Assembly: GCF_000364165.2 (NCBI RefSeq) | Contig: NZ_CP097810.1 | Span: forward strand, 186,001-250,000 | Origin: Clostridium sp. MD294 | GTDB lineage: Bacteria > Bacillota > Clostridia > Lachnospirales > Anaerotignaceae | Direction of reading: 5' to 3' | Length of the DNA stretch: 64,000 bases | In this document: positions 10,185 through 19,640 of the stretch, piece by piece | How the letters are laid out: each line of letters begins with the position of its first letter | Numbering within the stretch: the stretch's first letter is position 1 | Notes under the pieces: model-generated | What the model saw: only the letters and a program-made list of their open reading frames with translations | Told to the model about the DNA's origin: nothing | Databases searched by the model: none | Made by a program: the position numbers and the translations under genes

Positions 10185-12026
10185 TTATAATCCCAATTCT
10201 TTTAAAAAACAAGAGCGTTTCGTTTTTTTATCATGTCTTTTTGTTATTTCAGACAAATATAATATACTTTTTGCTCTTGTTACAGCAACATAAAACAATC
10301 TACGTTCTTCTTCTATTTGTTCTGATGTTTCACTTTTTTTATGTGGTATTATTTCCTCTACAATGCTAGGCACAAACACTGCTTCAAATTCTAGCCCTTT
10401 TGCAGAGTGCATAGTAGAAAGTGTTACACCTTGTATTTGTTCCATATTACTTCTTTTGTTTTTTTGTATCATTTCATTTTCCATTTCTTTTAATTTATTT
10501 AAAAAGCTTTCTGTATCTTCTGCAACACTCGCAAATTGTGTAATTTCTTCTGCAATTTCTAAATATCCCTCTAAGCTTGCCTTTCTAAAACTAGCATATT
10601 GTTTTAAATAGTCATCATACCCTACAATATTCCTAATATATTTTAATGCTTCCAACGGTTTTCTCTTTTTTATTTGTATTAAATGAGCTTCTAAATCTTG
10701 TAAATACTGTGCTTGATATTTTCTCAAATGTGGGGACGCATACAATGCTTTTAAAAGTGGAAAATCACTTTTTTCTGTCTGTTCCAAAAGTTCTCTACTA
10801 ATGTATCTTTTAGGCTTATTTACAATACGACGAAATTCTGCATTATTATAAATATCTTCTGCTAAAATTAAATATGAAGTCAAATCTTTTGTAATCCAGT
10901 GGCTATATAAATTAGAACCTTTATCTTTTAATATAAATGGTATACCTTTTTGTGTTAATGCTCCTGCAATAATGCCTCCCTGTATATTTGTTCTATATAT
11001 TACTGCCATTTCAGAATAGTGTATACCTTTTTTTCTTAATTTCATCAGCAAATAGGCAATTCTTTCTGCTTCTTGATAAGCATCTTTTTCTGTAAAAAAT
11101 ATAATTTTTTCTCCTTCTCCTCTTTCTCCATACATATTTTTTGCAAAACGTTTTTTATTATGACAAATGATTTTTTCTGATAATTTTATAATTTTTTCTG
11201 TAGAACGATAATTTACAGACAATATAACTTTTTCACTGTTTTCATATTTTTGAGGAAACTGCAATAAAAATTCTGGTCTTGCTCCTCTAAAACAATAAAT
11301 ACTTTGGTCATCATCTCCTACTGCAAAAATATTATTTTGAGGTTCTGCCAACATACTAATACAAGCATTTTGTGCTTGGTTAATATCTTGATATTCGTCT
11401 AATAATATATATTCAAAACGTTGTTGCCAATATTTTCTAGCTTGTTCCTCTAGTGTTAAATATTCATAACACTGTGTAAGCATATCATCAAAATCAATTT
11501 TATTTTTATATGCTTTATATCTTTCATATTTTTTTACAAAAAATTGAAACAACTCTGTTTCAAAATTGATAGGCTGATATTGTTTTAATGATAACAATTC
11601 ATTTTTCATTAGTGATATTTCTCCCAATAAATCTTTGACATATTCTTCTATATCATTTGTTTCTATTTCGGACTCTATTATTAATTTTTTAAAAAAATTC
11701 CACTTTTCATCTTCGCTCATTATTTGCTCTAATCTATAATGATATGCCTTTCTCAATATTCTAAAAAAGATATTGTGAAATGTACCAAATATAACTTTAT
11801 CTCCTCCTATAACATTTAATTTTAAAAAACGTTGTTGCATTTCTGTTGCCGCTGCTTTGGTATAAGTTACAACAAGTATTTTTTCTGGTGCTACATTATG
11901 TTGTTCTATAAGGTATTTTATTCTATATATAATTACTGTAGTTTTTCCACTTCCTGGTCCTGCTAGTACTAACATTGCTCCTTTATGATGTTTTATCGCT
12001 TTTTGCTGTTGTATATTAAAATCCAT
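10185..12026 (-). CDS. UvrD/PcrA-family superfamily 1 DNA helicase
   Basis: This 613-residue helicase shows the SF1A motifs in order: Walker A AGPGSGKTT (about residue 21), motif Ia YTKAAATEMQ, motif II DEYQDINQAQ (about 211), motif III GDDDQSIYCFRGA, motif IV NYRSTEKI, motif V STMHSAKGLEFE (about 536) and motif VI FYVAVTRAK. At 613 residues it is shorter than typical PcrA/UvrD (about 700-750), mainly at the C-terminus. It probably unwinds DNA 3'-5' in repair or replication-conflict removal. It is monocistronic, with GGGAGAA before the start. Confidence 0.92.
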   Translation of the reverse strand: MDFNIQQQKAIKHHKGAMLVLAGPGSGKTTVIIYRIKYLIEQHNVAPEKILVVTYTKAAATEMQQRFLKLNVIGGDKVIFGTFHNIFFRILRKAYHYRLEQIMSEDEKWNFFKKLIIESEIETNDIEEYVKDLLGEISLMKNELLSLKQYQPINFETELFQFFVKKYERYKAYKNKIDFDDMLTQCYEYLTLEEQARKYWQQRFEYILLDEYQDINQAQNACISMLAEPQNNIFAVGDDDQSIYCFRGARPEFLLQFPQKYENSEKVILSVNYRSTEKIIKLSEKIICHNKKRFAKNMYGERGEGEKIIFFTEKDAYQEAERIAYLLMKLRKKGIHYSEMAVIYRTNIQGGIIAGALTQKGIPFILKDKGSNLYSHWITKDLTSYLILAEDIYNNAEFRRIVNKPKRYISRELLEQTEKSDFPLLKALYASPHLRKYQAQYLQDLEAHLIQIKKRKPLEALKYIRNIVGYDDYLKQYASFRKASLEGYLEIAEEITQFASVAEDTESFLNKLKEMENEMIQKNKRSNMEQIQGVTLSTMHSAKGLEFEAVFVPSIVEEIIPHKKSETSEQIEEERRLFYVAVTRAKSILYLSEITKRHDKKTKRSCFLKELGL

Positions 12027-12321
12027 ATTATTCTCCCTTATTTACTTCTATTACCTTTTTTATAATTCAATTATAGTATAATACCACAATACAAACTGTC
12101 AATAAAATCAAAACAAATTATTTTATGTCAATTACTTAAAGTATTTCAAAACAATATAATACTCATATTTATACTATGTCTATCAACATTTTTCAATTTT
12201 ATTTCAGCTTAAATTTTTCTTACTTTATTTTTATAACAGTTGTCAACTTCCTTTTTTTATATTAAAATGCCATTAGTTTATTTCGCAATTTTATAACTCA
12301 CAATTAGGAGGTTTTTATATT
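12027..12321. other. divergent intergenic region, helicase / glycosyltransferase
   Basis: 295 bp of very AT-rich sequence between divergent genes. It holds the promoter described at 12240-12268 for the rightward gene and AGGAGG at 12307-12312. No ORF, tRNA or strong hairpin seen. Confidence 0.6.
12240..12268 (+). promoter_or_regulatory. putative sigma-A promoter of glycosyltransferase gene
   Basis: TTGTCA (12240-12245), 17-bp spacer, TAAAAT (12263-12268), about 54 bp before the start codon. Fits the vegetative consensus at 9 of 12 positions or better. Confidence 0.5.
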
Positions 12322-13707
12322 ATGAATATTGGTTTATTTACAGACACTTATTTTCCACAAATTAATGGTGTTGCTACCTCTGTTCATACGCTAGCTGGTG
12401 CATTAAGAGCCAGAGGACATCAAGTTTACATTTTTACACCAAAAGACCCTAAAACAACACAACAACAAAAAGATGAATATGTAATTGCTATGCCTAGTTT
12501 GCCTTTTATGCTACTTCGCAATTACCGTGTAGGTTTGATTTATTCTCCTCGTGCATTAAATCAAATATCACATTTACATTTAGATATTGTGCATACACAA
12601 ACAGAGTTCCCACTAGGTATATTTGGGAAATTACTTTCCTCTGTAAAAAAAATACCTATGGTACATACATATCATACTATGTATGAAGACTATGTTCACT
12701 ATATTGCTAATGGTTATATTGTTACGCCTACTATGGCAAAAGAATTTAGCAAACTCTTTTGTAATAGTGCAACTACTGTTGTTGCTCCTACAGAAAAAGC
12801 AAAACATTTTTTAGAAGAATATGGTGTTACAAAACCTATTGAAGTAATACCTACAGGCATTGATACAGCATTATTTGCTAAAAAAAATTTTTGTTATGAA
12901 GATACTATAGCATTGAAATCTTCATTAGGATTAGAACCAGATACACCAGTTATATTATCATTAGGACGTGTAGCAAAAGAAAAAAGTATTGATGTAATAT
13001 TACGTGCTTTACCTACACTATTTCAAAAAATACCTCAAGCTCGTATGGTTATTGTAGGAGATGGTCCTGAAAGAGAAAATTTAGAGCAATTAGCCAAAGA
13101 ACTAGATATTGCACACAAAGTTCTTTTTATAGGAGCAAAACCTTGGTCAGAAATTGGAAAATATTATCAAATTGGTACAGTATTTTGTAGTGCCTCTGTA
13201 TCAGAAACACAAGGTTTAACATTTGCAGAAGCTATGGCTGGAGGTATCCCTGTAGTAGCAAAAAGAGATGAATGTATTGAAAATATTGTAGATAACAATA
13301 AAACAGGATTACTTTTTGAAACAGAAGAAGATTTAACAGAAAAACTTTATATGCTTTTAAATACGCCTTCTCTTCAAAAAAGACTTTCTGATGCTTCACT
13401 TACCAAAATGGAACTATTGTCTGTAGAAGCATTTGCTGAACATATGGAACAATTATATCAAAAAACGATATCTGATTATCATGCAGAAACAACACATGAA
13501 TATTTTCCAAAACGTCCTCTTTCTGTAGGTGTCAAAGCAGTCAAAAACATTTCTATATTGCCTAAAAAAATAGTAAAAAAAGGATTATATTTACCTTTAC
13601 TTCATAAAAATATAACTGCTCGTACAGTAGTAGAAAGTAATAAAATAAATACAGAAAATAATGAAATAAATGCAGAAAATAATGAAAATAGCAAAATACA
13701 GCAATAA
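12322..13707 (+). CDS. family 4 glycosyltransferase (diacylglycerol glucosyltransferase type)
   Basis: A 461-residue GT-B enzyme. The N-terminus NIGLFTDTYFPQINGVATS is characteristic of bacterial diacylglycerol or phosphatidylinositol-type GT4 enzymes. The C-terminal half has the nucleotide-sugar site: GRVAKEKS (about 215), the EX7E-like region SETQGLTFAEAMAGG (about 293-307). The family moves glucose or another hexose from a nucleotide sugar to a membrane lipid, making glycolipid anchors. The last 25 residues are Asn/Glu-rich low complexity. AGGAGG lies 9 nt before the ATG. hisC follows after 35 bp and may be cotranscribed. Confidence 0.85.
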   Translation: MNIGLFTDTYFPQINGVATSVHTLAGALRARGHQVYIFTPKDPKTTQQQKDEYVIAMPSLPFMLLRNYRVGLIYSPRALNQISHLHLDIVHTQTEFPLGIFGKLLSSVKKIPMVHTYHTMYEDYVHYIANGYIVTPTMAKEFSKLFCNSATTVVAPTEKAKHFLEEYGVTKPIEVIPTGIDTALFAKKNFCYEDTIALKSSLGLEPDTPVILSLGRVAKEKSIDVILRALPTLFQKIPQARMVIVGDGPERENLEQLAKELDIAHKVLFIGAKPWSEIGKYYQIGTVFCSASVSETQGLTFAEAMAGGIPVVAKRDECIENIVDNNKTGLLFETEEDLTEKLYMLLNTPSLQKRLSDASLTKMELLSVEAFAEHMEQLYQKTISDYHAETTHEYFPKRPLSVGVKAVKNISILPKKIVKKGLYLPLLHKNITARTVVESNKINTENNEINAENNENSKIQQ

Positions 13708-13742
13708 CACACTATTACAAAATAATAATGAGGTGATTATTT

Positions 13743-14801
13743 ATGTCAAATTGGGAAAAAAATCTTCGTCAAATAGAACCCTATATTCCTGGAGAACAAT
13801 CCAAAAATCAAAATATTATTAAATTAAATGCAAATGAAAATCCTTATCCTCCTTCGCCTAAGGCAATAGAAGCATTAAAAAATATAGATGCAAACCGCTT
13901 GCGTATTTATCCTAGTGCCACCGCTTCTAAATTAAAAGAAGCGATTGCCAAACATTTTAAATTGAGAGAAAGTCAAATTTTTGTAGGAAATGGTTCTGAT
14001 GAGGTTATTGCATTTGCTTTTATGGCTTGTTTTAACTCTAAAAAACCTATACTATTTCCAGATATTACTTACTCTTTTTACCCTGTTTGGTGTTCTCTTT
14101 TAAAAATAGACTATCAAACAATACCTTTAGATGAACAGTTTCATATTAATATCTCTGACTACAATAGAGAAAATGGTGGTATTATATTACCAAATCCTAA
14201 TGCTCCTACAGGTATAGGGCAATCTAAAGAGGACATCATACAACTTTTAGAACAAAATCAAAATTCTATTGTAATGATTGATGAAGCCTATGTTGATTTT
14301 GGTGCTTATTCTTGTATAGAATTATTAGAAAAATATCAAAACCTTCTTATTATACATACTTTTTCAAAATCTCGTTCTCTTGCAGGTATGCGTATTGGTA
14401 TGGCTATGGGAAATGAAAAATTGATACAAACGTTAGAAGCAGTCAAAAATTCTTATAATTCTTATACTATGGATAGTATCGCTATAGAAGTAGGTGCTGC
14501 TTCTATATTAGATGAACAATATTTTCATGAAACTTGCCAAAAAATTATGGCAACAAGACAACGCTGTACAAAAGAACTTCAAAATATGGGCTTTTATGTA
14601 TTTCCTAGCCAATCTAATTTTTTGTTTGTTACACATAGCACCATACCAGCAAAACATATTTTTGAAACACTAAAATCAGAAAACATATTTATACGTTATT
14701 TCAATTTACCTCGTATTAACAACCATTTACGTATTACAATTGGTACAGATACCGAAATGGATACATTACTACAACACATATCAAATATTGTATCAATATA
14801 A
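13743..14801 (+). CDS. hisC: histidinol-phosphate aminotransferase
   Basis: A 352-residue fold-type I PLP aminotransferase. Visible signatures are NANENPYPPSPKA near the N-terminus, NPNAPTG (about 149), DEAYVDF (about 179) and the PLP-lysine region SKSRSLAGMRIG (about 208-219). HisC converts imidazole-acetol phosphate and glutamate to histidinol phosphate; many HisC enzymes also act on aromatic keto acids. No other his gene is nearby, so an aromatic or dual role is possible. GAGGTGA precedes the start. It ends in a strong hairpin shared with the convergent SDR gene. Confidence 0.9.
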   Translation: MSNWEKNLRQIEPYIPGEQSKNQNIIKLNANENPYPPSPKAIEALKNIDANRLRIYPSATASKLKEAIAKHFKLRESQIFVGNGSDEVIAFAFMACFNSKKPILFPDITYSFYPVWCSLLKIDYQTIPLDEQFHINISDYNRENGGIILPNPNAPTGIGQSKEDIIQLLEQNQNSIVMIDEAYVDFGAYSCIELLEKYQNLLIIHTFSKSRSLAGMRIGMAMGNEKLIQTLEAVKNSYNSYTMDSIAIEVGAASILDEQYFHETCQKIMATRQRCTKELQNMGFYVFPSQSNFLFVTHSTIPAKHIFETLKSENIFIRYFNLPRINNHLRITIGTDTEMDTLLQHISNIVSI

Positions 14802-14809
14802 ATAGCATA

Positions 14810-14848
14810 AAAAAACGAGATTGGTAAAATACTCCAATCTCGTTTTTT
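14810..14848. terminator. bidirectional intrinsic terminator between hisC and SDR gene
   Basis: AAAAACGAGATTGG pairs with CCAATCTCGTTTTT around an 8-nt loop. A-run on the left and T-run on the right serve both converging units. Confidence 0.85.
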
Positions 14849-15573
14849 TACAACATACCACCATCTATTACTATAATTTGTCCTGTAACAAAAGAGGCAC
14901 TTTCCTCTGCCAAAAAGACTGCCAAATTAGCTACTTCTCTTGTTTTTCCCATTCTCATAAGTGATATTTCTTCTATAAGCATTTGTTTTTCTTGTTCGTC
15001 AAAACAATCATTCATTTCCGTATCTATTACACCGCAACTTATTGCATTTACTCTAATGCCAGAAGGGCCTAATTCTTTTGACATAGCTTTTGTAAAAGCA
15101 TCTACACCACCCTTTGATGCAGAATATACTGCTTCGCAAGATGCTCCCCTTTGTCCCCATATAGAAGAAATATTGATAATACTACCTTTATGACAGTGTA
15201 GCATATGTTTTAATGCAATATGGGTACAATTTAGTACACTTTCTAAATTCACAGATAATACATTTTTCCATTGTTGTGGTGTCATATCTGAAAACAGTGC
15301 AATATGAGAAATTCCTGCATTATTTATCAATATGTCTACACCACCATATACTTTTTGTATTTCATCAAAAAGCATTTGACATTGCTCATATTTTGAAACA
15401 TCTGCCAAAACAGCAATACAATCAATATTTTGTTTTAAAAATTCTGTTTTTGTTTGTTCTAATGCTGTTTTATTTTTACTTCCATTTAACACTACTTTAT
15501 ATCCTTTTTTACCAAAAGCATAGGCGATTGCTTTTCCGATACCTCTGGAAGAACCTGTCACTAACACTACCAT
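14848..15573 (-). CDS. short-chain dehydrogenase/reductase (FabG / EF-P 5-aminopentanone reductase type)
   Basis: A 241-residue classical SDR: TGSSRGIG cofactor motif (residues 6-13), NNAG (about 86), catalytic Ser in NISSIWG and YSASKGG (Tyr-x-x-x-Lys, about 150), and FVTGQIIVIDGG at the end. It is FabG-like by sequence. It stands alone, away from fatty-acid genes and just after tsaD, which is more like YmfI-type reductases that act on the EF-P modification. The choice between the two is inference. GGGAGAGAG precedes the ATG. The gap to tsaD is one base pair, so the two are one operon. Confidence 0.85.
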   Translation of the reverse strand: MVVLVTGSSRGIGKAIAYAFGKKGYKVVLNGSKNKTALEQTKTEFLKQNIDCIAVLADVSKYEQCQMLFDEIQKVYGGVDILINNAGISHIALFSDMTPQQWKNVLSVNLESVLNCTHIALKHMLHCHKGSIINISSIWGQRGASCEAVYSASKGGVDAFTKAMSKELGPSGIRVNAISCGVIDTEMNDCFDEQEKQMLIEEISLMRMGKTREVANLAVFLAEESASFVTGQIIVIDGGML

Positions 15574-15574
15574 G

Positions 15575-16594
15575 TTATCTCTCTCCCAATTTCAAACTAG
15601 GGTTTGCATTCAAATCAAAAGCATCTCTTACCCCTTTTTGATATTCATAATAAGCTGCACAACCTATCATTGCTGCATTATCTGTACAATATATAGGTTC
15701 TGGTATATGAAGTGTATAGCCTTTTTTATCACATTCTTGTTTCATTGTTTGTCTTAATGCACTATTAGAGGCAACTCCTCCAGCCAATGCAATAGTATAA
15801 ACACCTTTTTGTTTTACTGCTTTGAGCGTTTTTTGTACCAAAACATCTATTACTGCTGCTTGAAAACTTGCTGCAACATCTTCTGATACAATTTTTTCTC
15901 CTGTCATATTTGCTTTATTGATATAATTTAGCACAGCAGATTTTAAACCACTAAAACTAAAATCATAACTATTTTCTTCCAAAAATACTCTTGGAAAATC
16001 AATAGCCTGAGAATTGCCTTTTTTAGCTGCTTCATCTATTTTAGGCCCTCCAGGATATCCCATTCCTATTGCTCTTGCTACTTTATCATATGCCTCTCCT
16101 ACAGCATCATCTCTCGTTTTTCCCATAATTTCATATTTTCCGTACTCTGGAACAAATACAATATGTGTATGTCCTCCTGAAACTACCAAAGATACAAAAG
16201 GGGGTTTAAATTCTTCATTTTCTATATAATTGGCACAGATATGTCCCTCTATATGATGCACACCTATCAATGGCTTTTTCAGTGCAAAAGCAAGTGCTTT
16301 GGCCTCTGACAGCCCCACAAGCAATGCCCCCACCAATCCAGGACCATATGTTACCGCAACAGCATCAATATCTTGCAATGTTACATTTGCCTGTTTTATT
16401 GCTTCCACAATCACATTATCTATTGCTTCAATATGTTTTCTAGAAGCAATTTCTGGTACTACACCACCATATACTGTATGTAATGCAATCTGTGATGAAA
16501 TAATATTTGACAATACATTTCTACCATTTTTTATAACTGCTGCTGCTGTTTCATCACAAGAACTTTCTATAGCAAGTATCAGCTGTTCCTCCAT
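15575..16594 (-). CDS. tsaD: tRNA N6-adenosine threonylcarbamoyltransferase TsaD
   Basis: A 339-residue Kae1/TsaD protein, the usual length. [15 protein letters not shown] opens the ASKHA fold. HIEGHI (about 113) carries the metal-binding histidines, SGGHTHI the phosphate loop, and [13 protein letters not shown] (about 270) the second nucleotide motif. With TsaB/TsaE it transfers the threonylcarbamoyl group from TC-AMP to A37 of ANN-decoding tRNAs. AAAGGGGG precedes the start. The upstream membrane-protein gene ends 2 bp before it. Confidence 0.97.
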   Translation of the reverse strand: MEEQLILAIESSCDETAAAVIKNGRNVLSNIISSQIALHTVYGGVVPEIASRKHIEAIDNVIVEAIKQANVTLQDIDAVAVTYGPGLVGALLVGLSEAKALAFALKKPLIGVHHIEGHICANYIENEEFKPPFVSLVVSGGHTHIVFVPEYGKYEIMGKTRDDAVGEAYDKVARAIGMGYPGGPKIDEAAKKGNSQAIDFPRVFLEENSYDFSFSGLKSAVLNYINKANMTGEKIVSEDVAASFQAAVIDVLVQKTLKAVKQKGVYTIALAGGVASNSALRQTMKQECDKKGYTLHIPEPIYCTDNAAMIGCAAYYEYQKGVRDAFDLNANPSLKLGER

Positions 16595-16595
16595 A

Positions 16596-17330
16596 TTACT
16601 TTTCCCCCTTTATTACATTTCTCATTTTATTCCTGTCAAATTTTTGTTTCTGTTGTTCCCATTCTACTGTAAAACTACATTTATATACAAAATAATATAC
16701 TATCAAAAGCATATCTACTCCTAATGCTATTACAGGAAATACAAAAAACAAAAAAGCACTTCCTATCAAATATACATTTTCAAACAAAAGCATTACAAAA
16801 CTACCTATAATATAATATAAATATGTTTCTCCTTTTATCTGAAACTGCTGTAAAAGCAAATAGCCCAAAAATATCGCAATAGGAATACGTCCAAATACTA
16901 CTGCGATATGCCTTAACAAAAGCAATATCGCTCCTATAGGCAATCCTACTACAGAATAAACAAACATTACTATTACTGCAAATAGCATAACATACAAACA
17001 AATGCCTGCTTTTAACACTTCATCGCTCTTTTTTAAAAGTATCATTGCTCCTTGTTCCCATATATTTCGGAACAAAAATAATATTAAAAATCCTACAGCA
17101 ATTTGTATACTGCCTATACAAAACAATATCCATTTTATAGAAAAACTATGCAATATATCAAACAATTTCGTTAATCCGAAATAACCTATAATATTTTCTG
17201 TTAATTCTACAAAACTGCTTAAAAACTGTACCAATTCTTTAGGGTATCCTCTAGAAATTCTCAACAACGTAATACCAATTACTACTGTGACATAAATTAA
17301 AAATAAATTCAATTTTTTCATTTTATTCAT
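16596..17330 (-). CDS. polytopic membrane protein of sigma-factor operon
   Basis: A 244-residue protein with about six or seven hydrophobic segments and a charged C-terminus. I recognise no family. Its start overlaps the stop of the anti-sigma gene by 4 bp, and tsaD follows at 2 bp, so it belongs to the sigma/anti-sigma transcript. It may take part in signal sensing or be the effector membrane protein of that regulon; this is inferred from position only. Confidence 0.75.
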   Translation of the reverse strand: MNKMKKLNLFLIYVTVVIGITLLRISRGYPKELVQFLSSFVELTENIIGYFGLTKLFDILHSFSIKWILFCIGSIQIAVGFLILFLFRNIWEQGAMILLKKSDEVLKAGICLYVMLFAVIVMFVYSVVGLPIGAILLLLRHIAVVFGRIPIAIFLGYLLLQQFQIKGETYLYYIIGSFVMLLFENVYLIGSAFLFFVFPVIALGVDMLLIVYYFVYKCSFTVEWEQQKQKFDRNKMRNVIKGEK

Positions 17331-17902
17331 TTATGTTGTATCCTATCTGTTTGTTTTTTTCTTTTTAATATTACATATTGTACTGCACAAACAATACAAA
17401 GCAACAAAAGTAATACGCCAAAGCCATTTACTAATACTTTATCTATCCATAATATCACATTTTCTGTAATGTCTTCAAGCACTTGCCCCTGCTGTGATAT
17501 ATTTTGCTCAATAGGCATTATATTTTTTACCCATTGCTTTAAAATATCATTTTTTTCAAGTGCTTGTATAATAGGTTGTTTATAAAATACCAATATCGCA
17601 CCTGTTCCAAAAAGTACTGTAAAAACACTCCAAATATGTCCTAATATTCTATTATTGACATAACTTCTTTGTTCTATTTTTTCTAATGCTTGTATCTGCA
17701 TCATTACATTACTTTCAAAGTCTTCTGGTGCTTCATATAAGGACATTTGTTCAAATACTTGTAGCATATTATCATAAAATAAAAAACTTTCTTTACATTT
17801 TTGACATTGTTGTATATGCTGGTTTAATTCTTCTGCTTCTTTTTTTGTTATTTCACTATCCATATACTTCATAATATATTTTTCCGCATCACAACATTTC
17901 AT
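17327..17902 (-). CDS. zinc-finger anti-sigma factor
   Basis: This 191-residue protein begins with a zf-HC2 domain: MKCCDAEKY and the HxxxCxxC motif HIQQCQKC (about residues 28-35). Hydrophobic segments lie near residues 85-103 and 160-177, the C-terminal one ending in a basic tail. This is the layout of membrane-anchored ZAS anti-sigma factors, which hold the cognate ECF sigma factor until a signal arrives. The start overlaps the sigma-factor stop by 4 bp, typical of such pairs. Confidence 0.88.
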   Translation of the reverse strand: MKCCDAEKYIMKYMDSEITKKEAEELNQHIQQCQKCKESFLFYDNMLQVFEQMSLYEAPEDFESNVMMQIQALEKIEQRSYVNNRILGHIWSVFTVLFGTGAILVFYKQPIIQALEKNDILKQWVKNIMPIEQNISQQGQVLEDITENVILWIDKVLVNGFGVLLLLLCIVCAVQYVILKRKKQTDRIQHK

Positions 17903-18453
17903 ATACCCTCACCTTTTCCTTTTTCTAAGTTCTCCTTAATCATTTTCCTCCCTCTGAATATTCTGTTTTTTACTTTAGACAAAGGTTCTCCTATTGTATC
18001 TGCTATTTCTTGATACTTTAACCCCTGTTGATGATATAATACAATAGGAATTTTATATAAATCTGGTAATGTTTTTATGGCACATTCTAATTGTTTTATT
18101 TCTTCTTTTTTTACATATTGTTTTTCTGGTGTCATATCATTTGTTAATTCATAAGAAATTTCTTCTATACTAACTGTTTCTTGTTTTCTTTTTCTATGAT
18201 AGTCAATGACATGATTTGTGCTAATGCGTATCAGCCATGTAGAAAATTTATATTCTGGTTGATATTTATCCAAATTTTTATATAATTTTATAAAAATTTC
18301 CTGTGCTAAGTCATTGGCTTGTTCTACATCATTTACCATACGCAATACCACAGAATACACAAGATTTTTATATCTTTTTAATAACTGTGCAAAAGCATAC
18401 TGGTCACCAGAAATAGACTGCTTTATCAATTCATAATCTTCTACATTCTTCAC
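17899..18453 (-). CDS. ECF-type RNA polymerase sigma factor
   Basis: Region 2 (YKNLVYSVVLRMVNDVEQANDLAQEIFIKLYKNL ... FSTWLIRISTNHVIDYHRK) and region 4 (LPDLYKIPIVLYHQQGLKYQEIADTIG) are plain, as in SigW/RpoE-like ECF factors; the protein has 184 residues from this start. I use GTG at 18453, with AGAGGA 7 nt upstream, not the more upstream ATG at 18504, which has no ribosome site. The longer reading would also place the palindrome at 18470-18487 inside the coding region. It is the first gene of sigma / anti-sigma / membrane protein / tsaD / SDR. Confidence 0.88.
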   Translation of the reverse strand: MKNVEDYELIKQSISGDQYAFAQLLKRYKNLVYSVVLRMVNDVEQANDLAQEIFIKLYKNLDKYQPEYKFSTWLIRISTNHVIDYHRKRKQETVSIEEISYELTNDMTPEKQYVKKEEIKQLECAIKTLPDLYKIPIVLYHQQGLKYQEIADTIGEPLSKVKNRIFRGRKMIKENLEKGKGEGI

Positions 18454-18469
18454 ATTGTTTCCTCTTTTC

Positions 18470-18487
18470 AAAACAGTACACTGTTTT
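18470..18487. promoter_or_regulatory. operator-like palindrome before the sigma gene
   Basis: Perfect 8-bp arms AAAACAGT and ACTGTTTT around a 2-bp centre, 16 bp upstream of the chosen GTG start of the ECF sigma gene. Size and symmetry suit a dimeric repressor or an autoregulatory site; the protein that binds is unknown. Confidence 0.45.
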
Positions 18488-18608
18488 ATCACATCATACA
18501 TCAATGTTATGCCATATTACTATAAAATACGAAAAAATACTTTATTTGTTTTTTAGTATTACTTTTTATTATTTTACCATGATACACTTTTAACTGCAAT
18601 CTATACAT

Positions 18609-19523
18609 TTACTCTTCTGTAAAGTAAAGTGAAATCGTTTTTCTTTCTTCTCCTAATTCCGCTCCTTCAAAATATTTTGAAGCATTTTGTAAATACAATT
18701 CAGGTTCTGAAAGTGCAGGGCTAAAATGCGTTAACCATAAACGTGACACATTTGCTTGTTTTGCTAACATTGCTGCTTCTGAAAAAATCATATGTTTCTT
18801 TTCAATTGCTTTTTTCTTTTTTTCTTCTTCTCCATACATTCCTTCACAAATAAATAAATCCGTTTGTTTTGCAAAAGGAATTAGCCTGTCCACTGGTCGG
18901 CTATCTGTACAGTATACTACAGAAATACCTTTTCTTTCTACTCCCATTACCATATCAGCATGATATTGTTTTCCTTGCCACACTACACTGCCTTGTTTTT
19001 GTAATTTCGACCATATTTGTTTTGGTATATTTTGTTGTTGTGCTCTTTCTAAATCAAATTTTCCTTTTCTAAGTACATCAATTCTATATGCATAACAACG
19101 TACCCTATGGTCAGCCAATACATAAGAAATACGAAATCCATTTACTTCAATAGTATTAGGGCCATGCTCTTTTAATTCTATATATTCTAATGGGAAAGGC
19201 AATTCTGGTGCAATTCTTTTTAGCCCTTCTACTACATATTGTAATCCTTCTCCTCCTATAAGCGTTAGAGGTTCTGTACGTCCTGCATTTCCTATTGTCA
19301 AAAGTATTCCTGGTAATCCTGAAATATGGTCTGCATGAAAATGTGTAAAACAAATGACATCTATTGTTTTAAATCCCCACCCCAACAATTTCATACTTAC
19401 TTGTGTACCTTCTCCACAGTCTATCAAAAGTAATCTACCATTTAATCTTGCTAACATAGCTGTTAAAAAACGGTTAGGCATAGGCATCATACCTCCCGTT
19501 CCTAATAAACAAATATCTAACAT
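18609..19523 (-). CDS. rnz: ribonuclease Z
   Basis: A 304-residue metallo-beta-lactamase-fold endonuclease. THFHADHISGLPG (about residue 60) is the HxHxDH zinc motif; further ligands lie in YVLADHR, YCTDSRP and LTHFSPAL. The length fits the short bacterial RNase Z, which trims the 3' ends of tRNA precursors lacking encoded CCA. AAAGGAGAG precedes the ATG. It stands alone, between the sigma unit and the VanW gene. Confidence 0.95.
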   Translation of the reverse strand: MLDICLLGTGGMMPMPNRFLTAMLARLNGRLLLIDCGEGTQVSMKLLGWGFKTIDVICFTHFHADHISGLPGILLTIGNAGRTEPLTLIGGEGLQYVVEGLKRIAPELPFPLEYIELKEHGPNTIEVNGFRISYVLADHRVRCYAYRIDVLRKGKFDLERAQQQNIPKQIWSKLQKQGSVVWQGKQYHADMVMGVERKGISVVYCTDSRPVDRLIPFAKQTDLFICEGMYGEEEKKKKAIEKKHMIFSEAAMLAKQANVSRLWLTHFSPALSEPELYLQNASKYFEGAELGEERKTISLYFTEE

Positions 19524-19590
19524 TTTTTTCTCTCCTTTTTTTACATTTGATTATATCATAAAATTGTGTAATATATTTATTGTCAATTAC

Positions 19591-19624
19591 AAAAAGTAGG
19601 CTAGTTATAAGCTGCCTACTTTTT
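19591..19624 (-). terminator. terminator of vanW-like gene
   Basis: AAAAAGTAGGC and GCCTACTTTTT pair around a 12-nt loop. The T-run on the minus strand follows the VanW stop at 19641. Confidence 0.8.
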
Positions 19625-19640
19625 CATCAAAATAAATTCA

